In this document: piece after piece, positions 22,499 to 31,056 of the stretch
Layout: every line of letters starts with the position of its first letter
How positions within the stretch are numbered: position 1 is the first letter of the stretch
Source: Oscillospiraceae bacterium
GTDB taxonomy: Bacteria > Bacillota > Clostridia > Oscillospirales > Oscillospiraceae
Assembly: GCA_902795045.1 (NCBI GenBank)
Contig: CADBJU010000005.1
Coordinates: forward strand, 1-64,000
DNA length: 64,000 nt
Direction: 5' to 3'
The notes under the pieces: generated by a model
What the model was told of the DNA's origin: nothing
What the model saw: only the letters and a program-made list of their open reading frames with translations
Databases searched by the model: none
Made by a program: the position numbers and the translations under genes

Positions 22499-23704
22499 AT
22501 GCCCGGTTTTGACTCTTTCTTTCTCTTGAATACCGAGGATGTCAAACGCTATGCCGTCGAAGTGCTGCATTATTTTGACCCGGGCGAGGAGACGGCATGT
22601 ACCGAAATCGGCGACGGCAACATCAATTATGTTTTTCGCGTCTGCTCCGAACGGGACGGGCGCTCCGTAATCGTCAAGCAGGCCGACAGGCTCCTGCGCT
22701 CCTCCGGCAGACCGCTCGACATGTACCGCAACAAGATCGAGGCCGCCATCCTCAAGCTCGAGGGGGAGCTTGCCCCCGGTCTGGTGCCCGAGGTGTACCA
22801 CTATGACGAGGTCATGGCGGCAACCTCCATGGAGGATGTTTCGGCCTATAAGAATCTCCGCAAGGAGCTTGCGGCAAACCGCGTATATTCCCACCTGAGC
22901 GAAAACATCTCTGCCTTCATGGCGGACACGCTGCTGCCGACGACGGACCTTGTACTGGACGCGGAGGAGAAAAAGCGGCGCGTGAAGTTCTTCACCAATC
23001 CGGAGCTTTGCAAGATCACCGAGGACCTGGTGCTGACGGAGCCGTATTACGACTACAAGGGCCGCAACATTCTCTTTCCCGGGAACGAAGACTTCGTGCG
23101 GGAGCATCTCTATGAAGACGAGGCCCTGCACGCCGAGGTCGCGCTCCTGCGGCTGAACTTCATGAACAACGCCCAGGCTCTGCTGCACGGGGATCTGCAT
23201 TCCGGCTCCATCTTTATAAACGAAAACGGCATCAAGGTCCTCGACCCCGAGTTTGCCTTCTACGGCCCCATGGGCTACGACATCGGAAACGTGATCGGCA
23301 ATCTCTTCTTTGCCTGGGCCAACAAGGCCTTCACCGCACCGGACGCTGTGGAGACGGTGGCGGCAATCGAGACATGCATCGCCGAGATTTGGGACATGAC
23401 GCGGGCGAAGCTGGAGGCGAAGTATGACGCCTGCGTCACGCTCCCGCTCTACCGCGTGCGCGCCTTCAAGGCGCAGTACCTCGACGGCATCATGGCCGAC
23501 TCCGCCGGGTATGCGGGCACGGAGATCATCCGCCGCACGGTGGGCGACTCCAAGGTGATGGAGGTCACTTCCGTCACCGATCCCGCTGAGCGCATTCCGA
23601 TGGAGCGCGCACTTGTAAAGCTCGGCATTGCGCTTATCAAAAACCGCAAAGCATACCGTAAAGGGCAAGAGCTGACGGAGGCTTTCCGTCTGATTCTGGC
23701 ATGA
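22499..23704 (+). CDS. mtnK: 5-Methylthioribose kinase MtnK
   Basis: 401 residues from the ATG at 22499, with GGAGG seven bases upstream. The kinase fold resembles aminoglycoside phosphotransferases: the glycine loop EIGDGNINYVFRV, the catalytic loop ALLHGDLHSGSIFI with HGD, and the metal-binding VLDPEFAFYGPMGYDIGN (DPE). It makes 5-methylthioribose-1-phosphate from methylthioribose and ATP. It opens a nine-gene same-strand run. No methylthioadenosine nucleosidase is in the window, so the substrate is made elsewhere or imported. Confidence 0.93.
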   Translation: MPGFDSFFLLNTEDVKRYAVEVLHYFDPGEETACTEIGDGNINYVFRVCSERDGRSVIVKQADRLLRSSGRPLDMYRNKIEAAILKLEGELAPGLVPEVYHYDEVMAATSMEDVSAYKNLRKELAANRVYSHLSENISAFMADTLLPTTDLVLDAEEKKRRVKFFTNPELCKITEDLVLTEPYYDYKGRNILFPGNEDFVREHLYEDEALHAEVALLRLNFMNNAQALLHGDLHSGSIFINENGIKVLDPEFAFYGPMGYDIGNVIGNLFFAWANKAFTAPDAVETVAAIETCIAEIWDMTRAKLEAKYDACVTLPLYRVRAFKAQYLDGIMADSAGYAGTEIIRRTVGDSKVMEVTSVTDPAERIPMERALVKLGIALIKNRKAYRKGQELTEAFRLILA

Positions 23705-23715
23705 GGTGAGACACG

Positions 23716-24768
23716 ATGGTACGCATGGATGAGGGCATGCCCTTTCTGCTCAAATATGAGAATGTAGCCTGGTATGATAACGGCAGGGTCCGCATTCTGG
23801 ACCGCCGCGTCTTCCCTACCGAGGTCCGTTTCGTGGAGTGCGGGACCTATCAGGAGGTAGCTAAGGCCATCGCCGACATGGTGACCCAGAGTGCCGGGCC
23901 CTACACCGCCGTCGGCATGGGCATTGCGCTGGCCGCCTTTCAGGTGCGCGGCGAAGCGAAGGAGAAGCAGGTCGCTTTCCTCAAGCAGGCGGCATACGAT
24001 CTGGCGCACGCCCGGCCCACCACCGCCAACCGCTACGGACAGATCACATACCGGGCGGCTGAGCTTGCGGAAAAAGCGCTGAACGAGGGCCGCGACCCCA
24101 TTGAGGCGATCGTTGACTCCACGGTGGAATCCCTGAATCGCCGCTACAGCACCATGCAGATCGTGGGTGACGAGCTTTGCAGATTGATCCCTGCGGGCGG
24201 CGGCATCCTGACCCAGTGCTTCGGCGAGACCATCATCGGCACCGTCATCCGTGCAGCGAAAAAACAGGGCAAGGACTTTCGCGTTTACTGCGCCGAGACG
24301 AGACCCTATCTCCAGGGGGCGAGGCTGACCTCAAGCTGCTTTGCCGAAATGGGCTTTGACACCACGGTGCTCACCGACAACATGATCGCCTGGGCCATGC
24401 AGGAGGGAAAAATCGATTTCTTCACCTCCGCTGCTGACACCATTGCCCGCGACGGGCACATCGCCAACAAGATCGGCTCCCTCCAGATCGCGATCCTCGC
24501 CAAGCACTTCGGCATCCCCTACTACGTCACCGGCATTCCGGACAGGGACAAGCACACGAAAAACGACATTGTCATTGAGATGCGGGACCCCGAACAGGTC
24601 CTGCGCTACCGGGGCATTCCGAACTGTCTGCCCGAGGTGAAGGCGCTCTACCCCTCCTTCGATGTGGTGCCGCCGCATCTGATCTCCGGGGTGGTGACGG
24701 ACAAGGGCGTCTACGTCCCCTACCTGCTGGATCGATACTTTGACAGCGAAGTAAAGGCTTTTTATTAA
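23716..24768 (+). CDS. mtnA: Methylthioribose-1-phosphate isomerase MtnA
   Basis: 350 residues of the eIF2B-alpha/MtnA family. Motifs visible: AVGMGIALAAF near the N-terminus, the catalytic cysteine in LTQCFGETIIGTV, ETRPYLQGARLTSSCF, the catalytic aspartate in TDNMIAW, and ADTIARDGHIANKIGS. It converts methylthioribose-1-phosphate to methylthioribulose-1-phosphate. It follows mtnK by 11 bases. The fit to MtnA is good; isomerases for other 5-deoxypentose phosphates belong to the same family. Confidence 0.92.
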   Translation: MVRMDEGMPFLLKYENVAWYDNGRVRILDRRVFPTEVRFVECGTYQEVAKAIADMVTQSAGPYTAVGMGIALAAFQVRGEAKEKQVAFLKQAAYDLAHARPTTANRYGQITYRAAELAEKALNEGRDPIEAIVDSTVESLNRRYSTMQIVGDELCRLIPAGGGILTQCFGETIIGTVIRAAKKQGKDFRVYCAETRPYLQGARLTSSCFAEMGFDTTVLTDNMIAWAMQEGKIDFFTSAADTIARDGHIANKIGSLQIAILAKHFGIPYYVTGIPDRDKHTKNDIVIEMRDPEQVLRYRGIPNCLPEVKALYPSFDVVPPHLISGVVTDKGVYVPYLLDRYFDSEVKAFY

Positions 24769-24804
24769 ATCGAAATAAATAATTACAGAAAAGGAGAAAT
24801 TGCC

Positions 24805-25788
24805 ATGAAAGTCTATGTACGCGCTCCCTATCCCGAAAATCGTCTGGCTGAGCTCAGAGAGATGTTCGACGAGGTCCTGTACGAGCCATGGACCGAAACC
24901 GGTGAGCGCTATTACGAGGATGAAATGCTCGAACACCTGCTGAAGGTGCAGCCGGACGTGCTCATCACCGAGCTTGACCGCGTGACCGAAAAGGTACTCG
25001 CGGGCTACAAGGGTCTCAAGGTGATCGGCGACTGCCGCGCCACTCCCGCAAACCTTGACACCGCCGCATGCACGAAGGCGGGCGTCCCCGTTCTCTGCAC
25101 GCCGGGCCGCAACAACCAGGCCGTGGCCGAGATGGTCGTCGCCCTCATCATCATGCATCTGCGCCATGGGCTCGAGTCTATCCAGTGGATCAAGGACGGC
25201 GGCTGGGTCCAGGGCACCACGCCCTACTTCCTGTGGATGGGCCACGAGCTGCAGGGCAAGAAGGTCGGCCTTGTGGGCTTCGGCGCTGTGGCGCAGGCTG
25301 CGGCCAAGATCTTCGACGGCTTTGACTGCGAGGTCTGCTACTACGACTACAAGGGCCGCCAATTCGGTCACTATACCCCCATGAGTGTGGAAGAGATCTT
25401 CAGGACCTGCGACATTGTTTCCCTCCACCTGCCGGTGAGCGATTCGACCCGCGGGCTTGTCACCGAGGAGCTGCTGCGCTCCATGAAGCCGGACGCCCTG
25501 TTCGTCAATGCGGGCCGCTCCGCCCTTGTGGACACCAAGGCCCTCATCCGCGTGCTCAACGACAAGGCCATCGCCGGCGCCGTCATCGACGTGCTTGACA
25601 ACGAGCCGCCCACGCCCGAGGATCTGGAGATCATGAACTGCCCCAACACGATCCTGACCCCGCACATCTGCGGTGCCTCCTATGAGGTCACCAACCACCA
25701 GGCGGATATTCTCAACGCGCGGCTGAAAAAGTGGCTTGCGGGTGAGGACCTGGCGAAGATCGTGTACAACCGCGACGTACTGAAATGA
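24805..25788 (+). CDS. D-isomer-specific 2-hydroxyacid dehydrogenase
   Basis: 327 residues. The NAD-binding loop is VGLVGFGAVAQAAA. Catalytic Arg is in VNAGRSALVD, Glu in DNEPPTPED and His in LTPHICGAS. These enzymes reduce 2-oxo acids or oxidise D-2-hydroxyacids. Its place between MtnA and an FGGY kinase suggests a role with a salvage intermediate, but no known methylthioribose route uses such an enzyme, so the substrate is open. It overlaps the next gene (ATGA). Confidence 0.9.
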   Translation: MKVYVRAPYPENRLAELREMFDEVLYEPWTETGERYYEDEMLEHLLKVQPDVLITELDRVTEKVLAGYKGLKVIGDCRATPANLDTAACTKAGVPVLCTPGRNNQAVAEMVVALIIMHLRHGLESIQWIKDGGWVQGTTPYFLWMGHELQGKKVGLVGFGAVAQAAAKIFDGFDCEVCYYDYKGRQFGHYTPMSVEEIFRTCDIVSLHLPVSDSTRGLVTEELLRSMKPDALFVNAGRSALVDTKALIRVLNDKAIAGAVIDVLDNEPPTPEDLEIMNCPNTILTPHICGASYEVTNHQADILNARLKKWLAGEDLAKIVYNRDVLK

Positions 25789-27224
25789 GGCACTATCTGC
25801 TCATCGACCTTGGCACCGGCAGCACGCGGGCGGCCATCGTCGGCAGCGACGGGAACATCGTCGCCATGCACAGCTTCTTCAACCGCTACTTCCGGGATGA
25901 GGCGTACCCCGACGCGCAGTACTTCCTGCCCCAGGAATGGGAAGCGGAGATCTTCCGCTGCTGCCGCCAGGTACATGCCGAGCATCCGGAGATCACCATC
26001 AGCGCGGTTTCCGCCGCCGGTGCGCGCCAGAGCATCGTTCTGCTGGACAAGGATGGCAATGCCTTCTACGGGCTGCCCAACATCGACAATCGCGGTCGGG
26101 AGTTCATGCCCGCCCTCGGCGACCAGCCATGGATCTACGAGCGCTCCGGCAAATGGGTGACGGAGGACTTCGACGCGGCAAAGCTGCTGGGCCTGCGGAA
26201 AAAGCGGCCGGAGCTCTACGAAAAGATCGGCACGGTGGTCAGCCTCAGCGGGCACATTGCCAAGATGTTCACAGGGATTTCAGCCTTTGAGCCCTCCCAG
26301 GCCTGCGAGATGCAGCTTTATGACTTGAGTGAAAAGCAGTGGTCAAAAGAGCTGTGCACCGTGTACGGTGTGGACCCGGCCCTGCTGCCGCCGCTCGTAA
26401 ACGCCGGGGAATGCCTCGGACCGATCCTGCCGGAGCTGCGCGAGGAGCTCGGCATGGCTGACGACGCGGTCTTCATCGTCGGCGGGGCGGATACCCAGTC
26501 GGCCCTGCTGCAGACCGGCATTCAGCCGGGGGACATTGCCGTCGTCGCCGGGACCACCGCGCCCGTGACAGCGTTGACCGATCACAAGATCACAGACCCC
26601 CAGCAGCGCGTCTGGGTGGACGCAAACTTCGGTGCGAAGGGCTTTCTCGTTGAAATGAACCCCGGTGTGACCGGCCTCAACTACCAGCGGGCCAGGGATT
26701 TTCTTGCGCCCGATATCCCCTACGAGGAGTTGGAGCGCATGTTTGCCGAAAAGCGGGACTTCCGCTGCACGGCGTCCTTCACTTCCCTGCTGTTCTATGA
26801 GCGGCGCTCCCTCAGAAACGGCGGCTTCTTTATCCCAAGTCCCTTCCCTGAGCCCCTTGACAGGGTGGACATGCTGTGGGCAGTCCTGGCTGACGGCGCC
26901 TGCGGCATCTACGAGCAGCTCTGGCGGCTGCGCGATCTGAGCGGACACGACCGGCCTTACATTCTCGGCTGCGGCGGCAGCTTCCGCTCGGCATCCCTGT
27001 GCCAGATGCTCTCCGACCTTTCCGGTCTGGAGCTGCGCTTAAAGCCCGGCTTTGAGCAGGCGACGCTCTTTGGGCTCGTCTCGCTCTGCAACGGGGCACT
27101 GCACGACGATACCCGCCTCGGCGCCGATGGTGAAGAGCGCGTTTATACCCCGAAGGAAAACCCGCTCATTCGGAAATATCACCGCCAGTGGAGCCGCCAG
27201 CGCCTGGCCATGAATCCCGCGTAA
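25785..27224 (+). CDS. FGGY-family carbohydrate kinase
   Basis: 479 residues. The phosphate-1 motif is LLIDLGTGSTRAAIVG, the adenosine-side motif PYILGCGGSFRSASLCQMLSD. FGGY enzymes phosphorylate pentuloses, glycerol and related sugars. With MtnK already present, this kinase may act on a related free ketose or deoxysugar that feeds the same aldolase. It starts inside the stop of the dehydrogenase gene. A 154-base REP-like repeat lies between it and the aldolase gene. Confidence 0.88.
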   Translation: MRHYLLIDLGTGSTRAAIVGSDGNIVAMHSFFNRYFRDEAYPDAQYFLPQEWEAEIFRCCRQVHAEHPEITISAVSAAGARQSIVLLDKDGNAFYGLPNIDNRGREFMPALGDQPWIYERSGKWVTEDFDAAKLLGLRKKRPELYEKIGTVVSLSGHIAKMFTGISAFEPSQACEMQLYDLSEKQWSKELCTVYGVDPALLPPLVNAGECLGPILPELREELGMADDAVFIVGGADTQSALLQTGIQPGDIAVVAGTTAPVTALTDHKITDPQQRVWVDANFGAKGFLVEMNPGVTGLNYQRARDFLAPDIPYEELERMFAEKRDFRCTASFTSLLFYERRSLRNGGFFIPSPFPEPLDRVDMLWAVLADGACGIYEQLWRLRDLSGHDRPYILGCGGSFRSASLCQMLSDLSGLELRLKPGFEQATLFGLVSLCNGALHDDTRLGADGEERVYTPKENPLIRKYHRQWSRQRLAMNPA

Positions 27225-27271
27225 GACAACTATTCAAGAAACCCTTATTCCGTGGAACCAGCTTCCGTCTC

Positions 27272-27425
27272 GTCATTGCGAACCAGTGACCGATGTCTGC
27301 ATTTTTGCCGAGGCAAAAAGCGGTGTGGCAATCCGTACTCCCAGCGGCCAATTGAGATTTCTGAGACATCAAGTGCCTCCGGCAGGCGGATTGCCACGCC
27401 AGTGTGCACACCGGCTCGCAATGAC
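27272..27425. repeat. REP-like repeat, family A (full copy)
   Basis: It begins GTCATTGCGAACCAGTG and ends GGCTCGCAATGAC, an imperfect inverted repeat. Inner arms are TGGCAATCCG and CGGATTGCCA. It shares this structure with 54314-54438 and half of it with 46710-46791. It lies between two genes of one operon. Confidence 0.75.
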
Positions 27426-27483
27426 AGGCTCGCTTTACAATATCAAATTGATGAAAAAAAATAATAAACGGAGGAACCTTACT

Positions 27484-28149
27484 ATGTTAATGCAGGAAGA
27501 ACGCGAACTGATGGTAGAGATCGGCAAGCAGATGAGCACCTCGGGCCTCTGCCCCGGCACCAGCGGCAACCAGAGCATCTATAATCCCGAGCTCGGCCTG
27601 ATGGCCATCAAGCCCTCCGGCATCGGCTACATGGAGACCACCCCCGAGGATATCGTCATCATGGACCTCGAGTCCCATGTGGTGGACGGCAAGCGCAAGC
27701 CCTCCAGCGAGTGGGACATGCACACAGAGTTTTATAAGCACAAACCCTCCTGCCGCGCCATCGTCCACACCCACTCCCGCTTCTGCACCACCTTCGCGGT
27801 GCTCAGAAAGCCCATCGAGGCCGTGCACTATGTCCTCGCGGACGCCAACTGCTATGAGATCCCCTGCGCGCCCTACCACACCTTCGGCACACCGGAGCTT
27901 GCAAACGACGCGGTGAAATACTGCGGCGACGGCGACGCGGTCCTGCTTGCAAACCACGGCATCATCGTCTGCGGCAAGAACCTCAAGAGCGCCTTCGGCC
28001 TTGCAAAGAACCTTGAGTACATTGCGGAGCTCCAGTACCGCGCCATGTGCATCGGCAAGCCCTTCGTCCTCGGCAAGGAAGAGATGGACGAGGTGTTTGA
28101 GGGCTTCAAGTCCTACGGCCAGCCCGCCAGCGGCAAAAAGGGCTATTGA
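27484..28149 (+). CDS. Class II aldolase, candidate methylthioribulose-1-phosphate aldolase
   Basis: 221 residues from the ATG at 27484, with GGAGG nine bases upstream. The class II aldolase/adducin fold shows GTSGNQSIYN, AIKPSGIGY, the zinc ligands HTHS (residues about 94-97) and ANHGIIVCGKN, plus an acidic base E in SSEWDMH. In the DHAP shunt, an Ald2/FucA-like enzyme splits methylthioribulose-1-phosphate or deoxyribulose-1-phosphate into DHAP and a 2-carbon aldehyde. Position after MtnK-MtnA and before an alcohol dehydrogenase supports that role. Without mtnB/C/D genes nearby the classic aerobic salvage is unlikely. Confidence 0.85.
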   Translation: MLMQEERELMVEIGKQMSTSGLCPGTSGNQSIYNPELGLMAIKPSGIGYMETTPEDIVIMDLESHVVDGKRKPSSEWDMHTEFYKHKPSCRAIVHTHSRFCTTFAVLRKPIEAVHYVLADANCYEIPCAPYHTFGTPELANDAVKYCGDGDAVLLANHGIIVCGKNLKSAFGLAKNLEYIAELQYRAMCIGKPFVLGKEEMDEVFEGFKSYGQPASGKKGY

Positions 28150-28168
28150 TTACAAAGGAGCCTGAGAA

Positions 28169-29347
28169 ATGAATAATTTCGATTTCTACAGCCCTACATA
28201 CTTTGTCTTCGGCCGCGACCGTGAAAACGACGCAGGCAAGTACGTCAAAAAGTTCGGCGGCAGCCGCGTCATGATCGTCTACGGCGGACAGTCTGCAAAG
28301 AAGTCCGGTCTTCTGGACCGGGTGAAAGCATCGCTTGACGCCGAGGGTCTGAGCTCCGTGGAGCTCGGCGGCGTCAAGCCCAACCCCCGCAGCGGCCTTG
28401 TGTATGAGGGCATCGAGCTTGCCCGCAGGGAGAAGGTCGACTTCATGCTGGCCGTCGGCGGCGGCAGCGTCATGGACACTGCCAAGAGCATCGCCATGGG
28501 CGTGCCCTACGACGGAGACTTCTGGGACTTCTTCGCGGGCAAAACCCCGGAGACGGCCCTGCCCGTCGGCGTAGTGCTGACCATTGCGGCCTCCGGCAGC
28601 GAGGGCTCCCCCAACGCCATCATCACCAACGAGAAGACTCTGGACAAAACAGCTGCCGAGGCTGACTGCATCCGTCCGAAGTTCTCCATCATGGACCCGG
28701 TGCTGACCGAGAGCCTGCCCGCCTTCCAGACCGCCTGCGGCGTGACGGACATCATCTCCCACGCCTTTGAGCGCTATTTCACCCCCACGAAAGACGTGGA
28801 GACCACCGACCGCATGCTTGAGGGCATCGTGCTCGCGATGATGCACGAGGGCAGACGCGTCATGGAAAATCCCCACGACTACGAGGCCCGCGCCAACATC
28901 ATGTGGGCCGGTATGGTCGTGCACAACGACATCATGGGCGTCGGCCGCAAGCAGGACTGGAACAGCCACCACCTCGAGCATGTGCTCTCGGCTGTATACG
29001 ACTGCGCCCATGGAGCGGGCCTGTCCGTCATCATGCCCGCGTGGATGAGCTACTGCGTCGAGCACAGCGATGGGGCGCGCTTTGCCCAGATGGCGACGCG
29101 CATCTTCGGCTGCCAGATGGACTTTGACGATCCCAAGCGCACTGCGCGCGAGGGCGTCGAGGCCTTCAAAAACTTCCTGCGCGAGCTGCACATGCCCCTG
29201 ACCTTCGCCGAGGTGGGCGCAGATCCCGCCTCCATCGACCGTCTGGTCGAGATGAACAACGTGGGCGACGGCGTCACCGGCGGCTATGTGGGCCTGACCA
29301 GTGAAGCCATTAGAGAAATCTACGAAATTGCGGCCGGACTCCGCTGA
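28169..29347 (+). CDS. Iron-containing alcohol dehydrogenase
   Basis: 392 residues of the BDH/family III type. NAD(P)-binding loop LAVGGGSVMDTAKSIA, then metal ligands in CGVTDIISHAFERYF (D, H) and in HHLEHVLSAVYDCAHGAGLSV (H, H). It would reduce the aldehyde made by the aldolase, for example methylthioacetaldehyde to methylthioethanol, or acetaldehyde to ethanol. It starts 19 bases after the aldolase, preceded by AAAGGAG. Confidence 0.9.
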   Translation: MNNFDFYSPTYFVFGRDRENDAGKYVKKFGGSRVMIVYGGQSAKKSGLLDRVKASLDAEGLSSVELGGVKPNPRSGLVYEGIELARREKVDFMLAVGGGSVMDTAKSIAMGVPYDGDFWDFFAGKTPETALPVGVVLTIAASGSEGSPNAIITNEKTLDKTAAEADCIRPKFSIMDPVLTESLPAFQTACGVTDIISHAFERYFTPTKDVETTDRMLEGIVLAMMHEGRRVMENPHDYEARANIMWAGMVVHNDIMGVGRKQDWNSHHLEHVLSAVYDCAHGAGLSVIMPAWMSYCVEHSDGARFAQMATRIFGCQMDFDDPKRTAREGVEAFKNFLRELHMPLTFAEVGADPASIDRLVEMNNVGDGVTGGYVGLTSEAIREIYEIAAGLR

Positions 29348-29365
29348 CGAAGAAAGGATATGGAT

Positions 29366-30565
29366 ATGGAAAACACTGAGAAGAAGCTTGGCTTTTCCAC
29401 CCGTCAGATCCATGTAGGCAAATTCAAAAACAGTGCGGGCGCGCTGTGCGACCCGATCTACCAGACCTCCACCTTCGCATTCGATTCCGTTGAGCAGGGC
29501 GGCGCACGCTTTGCCGGCACCGAGGCAGGCTATGTTTACTCCCGCCCCGCAAACCCCACCACCAACTCCGTTGAGGCGAAGATCGCTTCCCTTGAAAACG
29601 GTGAGGCCGCTATGGCCACCGCCTCCGGCATGGGTGCCATCACCGCGACGATCTACCGCAGTGTGGTCGCGGGCGACGAGATCGTAGCCGACGAAACGCT
29701 CTACGGCTGCACCTTTGCGTTTTTGTCCAAGGAGATCGTCCAACTCGGCGTCAAGGTGACCTTTGTCGACCTCAATGAGCCGGGTGCGCTCAAAAAGGCG
29801 CTGACGGAGAAGACCAAGGTCGTCTACTTTGAGACTCCCTGCAACCCCACGCTCAAAGTCATCGACATCAAAGCCGTCGCCGACGAGGCCCACGCCTTCA
29901 ATCCCAGCATCCGCGTAGTCGTGGACAACACCTTCTGCTCCCCCTATCTCCAGCGCCCGCTGGACCTGGGTGCGGACGTGGTCGTGCACAGCGCCACCAA
30001 GTACATCAACGGCCACGGCGACGTGATCGCGGGCTTTGTCGTCGGCAAGAAGGAATTTATCGACGACGTGCGCGCCATCGGTGTGGTGCACATGAACGGC
30101 GCTGTCATGAGTCCGTTCAACGCCTTCCTCATCGCCCGCGGCCTCAAGACCCTGAGCATCCGCATGGAGCGCCACTGCGCTAACGCCAGAAAGCTCGCCG
30201 CCTGGCTGGAAGCCCACCCCGCCGTCAAGAAGGTGTACTACCCCGGCCTTGAAAGCTTCGAGGGCTACGAGACTGCGAAAAAGCAGATGAGCGATTTCGG
30301 CGGCATGATCTCCATCGAGCTCAAGGCCGACAAGGCCACCACCGCCGCCACGATCAACAAGCTCAAGCTCTGCACCATCGCCGTCTCCCTCGGCGACGCG
30401 GAGACTCTGGTCGAACACGCGGCGTCCATGACCCACTCCACCTACTCGGCCGAGGAGCTGGCCGAAGCCGGCATCTCTGAGGGCCTTGTGCGCATCAGCA
30501 CGGGTCTCGAGGATATTGAGGATATCATCGCCGACTTTGAGCAGGCCTTCGCGGATCTGAAATAA
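29366..30565 (+). CDS. Methionine gamma-lyase-like PLP enzyme (paralogue of megL)
   Basis: 399 residues. I choose the ATG at 29366, eight bases after AAAGGA, over the ATG at 29360. The PLP lysine is in HSATKYINGHGDVIAG, with SGMGAITATIYRS and LYGCTFAFL containing the gamma-lyase-type cysteine. It parallels the 13476-14669 protein throughout. In this operon it may release methanethiol or process homocysteine or cysteine. RidA, which hydrolyses the imines such enzymes release, follows after a hairpin. Confidence 0.87.
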   Translation: MENTEKKLGFSTRQIHVGKFKNSAGALCDPIYQTSTFAFDSVEQGGARFAGTEAGYVYSRPANPTTNSVEAKIASLENGEAAMATASGMGAITATIYRSVVAGDEIVADETLYGCTFAFLSKEIVQLGVKVTFVDLNEPGALKKALTEKTKVVYFETPCNPTLKVIDIKAVADEAHAFNPSIRVVVDNTFCSPYLQRPLDLGADVVVHSATKYINGHGDVIAGFVVGKKEFIDDVRAIGVVHMNGAVMSPFNAFLIARGLKTLSIRMERHCANARKLAAWLEAHPAVKKVYYPGLESFEGYETAKKQMSDFGGMISIELKADKATTAATINKLKLCTIAVSLGDAETLVEHAASMTHSTYSAEELAEAGISEGLVRISTGLEDIEDIIADFEQAFADLK

Positions 30566-30583
30566 CCCACCATCAGCATAAAA

Positions 30584-30612
30584 ACTCCGCGGAGGCTTGA
30601 CCTCCGCGGAGT
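30584..30612 (+). terminator. GC hairpin between the gamma-lyase and ridA genes
   Basis: A perfect 12-bp stem ACTCCGCGGAGG/CCTCCGCGGAGT (30584-30595 with 30601-30612) with a 5-base loop. The downstream tail TAAAATTAT is not a good T tract, so it may be a weak terminator or an mRNA processing/stability element. Confidence 0.5.
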
Positions 30613-30674
30613 AAAATTATATGATGTACTTAACCGCGAAACGTGATTTCGCAATCGTAAAGGAGGATAAGAAT

Positions 30675-31052
30675 ATGAAAGTCATTGCCACCAATCAGGC
30701 TCCGGCTGCCATCGGCCCCTACTCTCAGGGTTATGTTGTCAATGGTCTGCTGTTTACCTCCGGGCAGGTTGCCCTGCTCCCCGAAAGCGGCGCTGTCGCC
30801 GGTGAGAGCATCGAAGCGCAGGCCGAACAGTGCTGCAAGAATATCGGTGCGCTCCTGGCGGCTGCCGGGACCGGTTTTGACAAGGTCATCAAGACCACCT
30901 GCTTCCTCGCGGACATGGGCGACTTTGCCGTATTCAACGCGATCTATGAGAAATATTTTGTCAGCAAGCCCGCCCGCTCCTGCGTGGCGGTGAAGACCCT
31001 GCCGAAGAATCTCCTGTGCGAGATCGAGGCTATTGCAGTTGTGGAGGAATAA
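30675..31052 (+). CDS. ridA: RidA-family enamine/imine deaminase
   Basis: 125 residues from the ATG at 30675 (AGGAGG upstream). Family marks: MKVIATNQAPAAIGPYSQGYVVNGLLFTSGQ and the active arginine in PARSCVAVKTLPKNLLCEIEAIAV. RidA hydrolyses reactive 2-aminoacrylate and 2-iminobutyrate set free by PLP lyases. It is flanked by a gamma-lyase upstream and PFOR downstream, forming a logical chain from methionine to an acyl-CoA. Confidence 0.95.
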   Translation: MKVIATNQAPAAIGPYSQGYVVNGLLFTSGQVALLPESGAVAGESIEAQAEQCCKNIGALLAAAGTGFDKVIKTTCFLADMGDFAVFNAIYEKYFVSKPARSCVAVKTLPKNLLCEIEAIAVVEE

Positions 31053-31056
31053 TGCC

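Noticed and set aside
28106..30436. A 776-codon minus-strand ORF
   Set aside because: It lies opposite the alcohol dehydrogenase and gamma-lyase genes, is rich in His, Asp and Gly as expected for the antisense of GC-rich codons, and has no recognisable domain.
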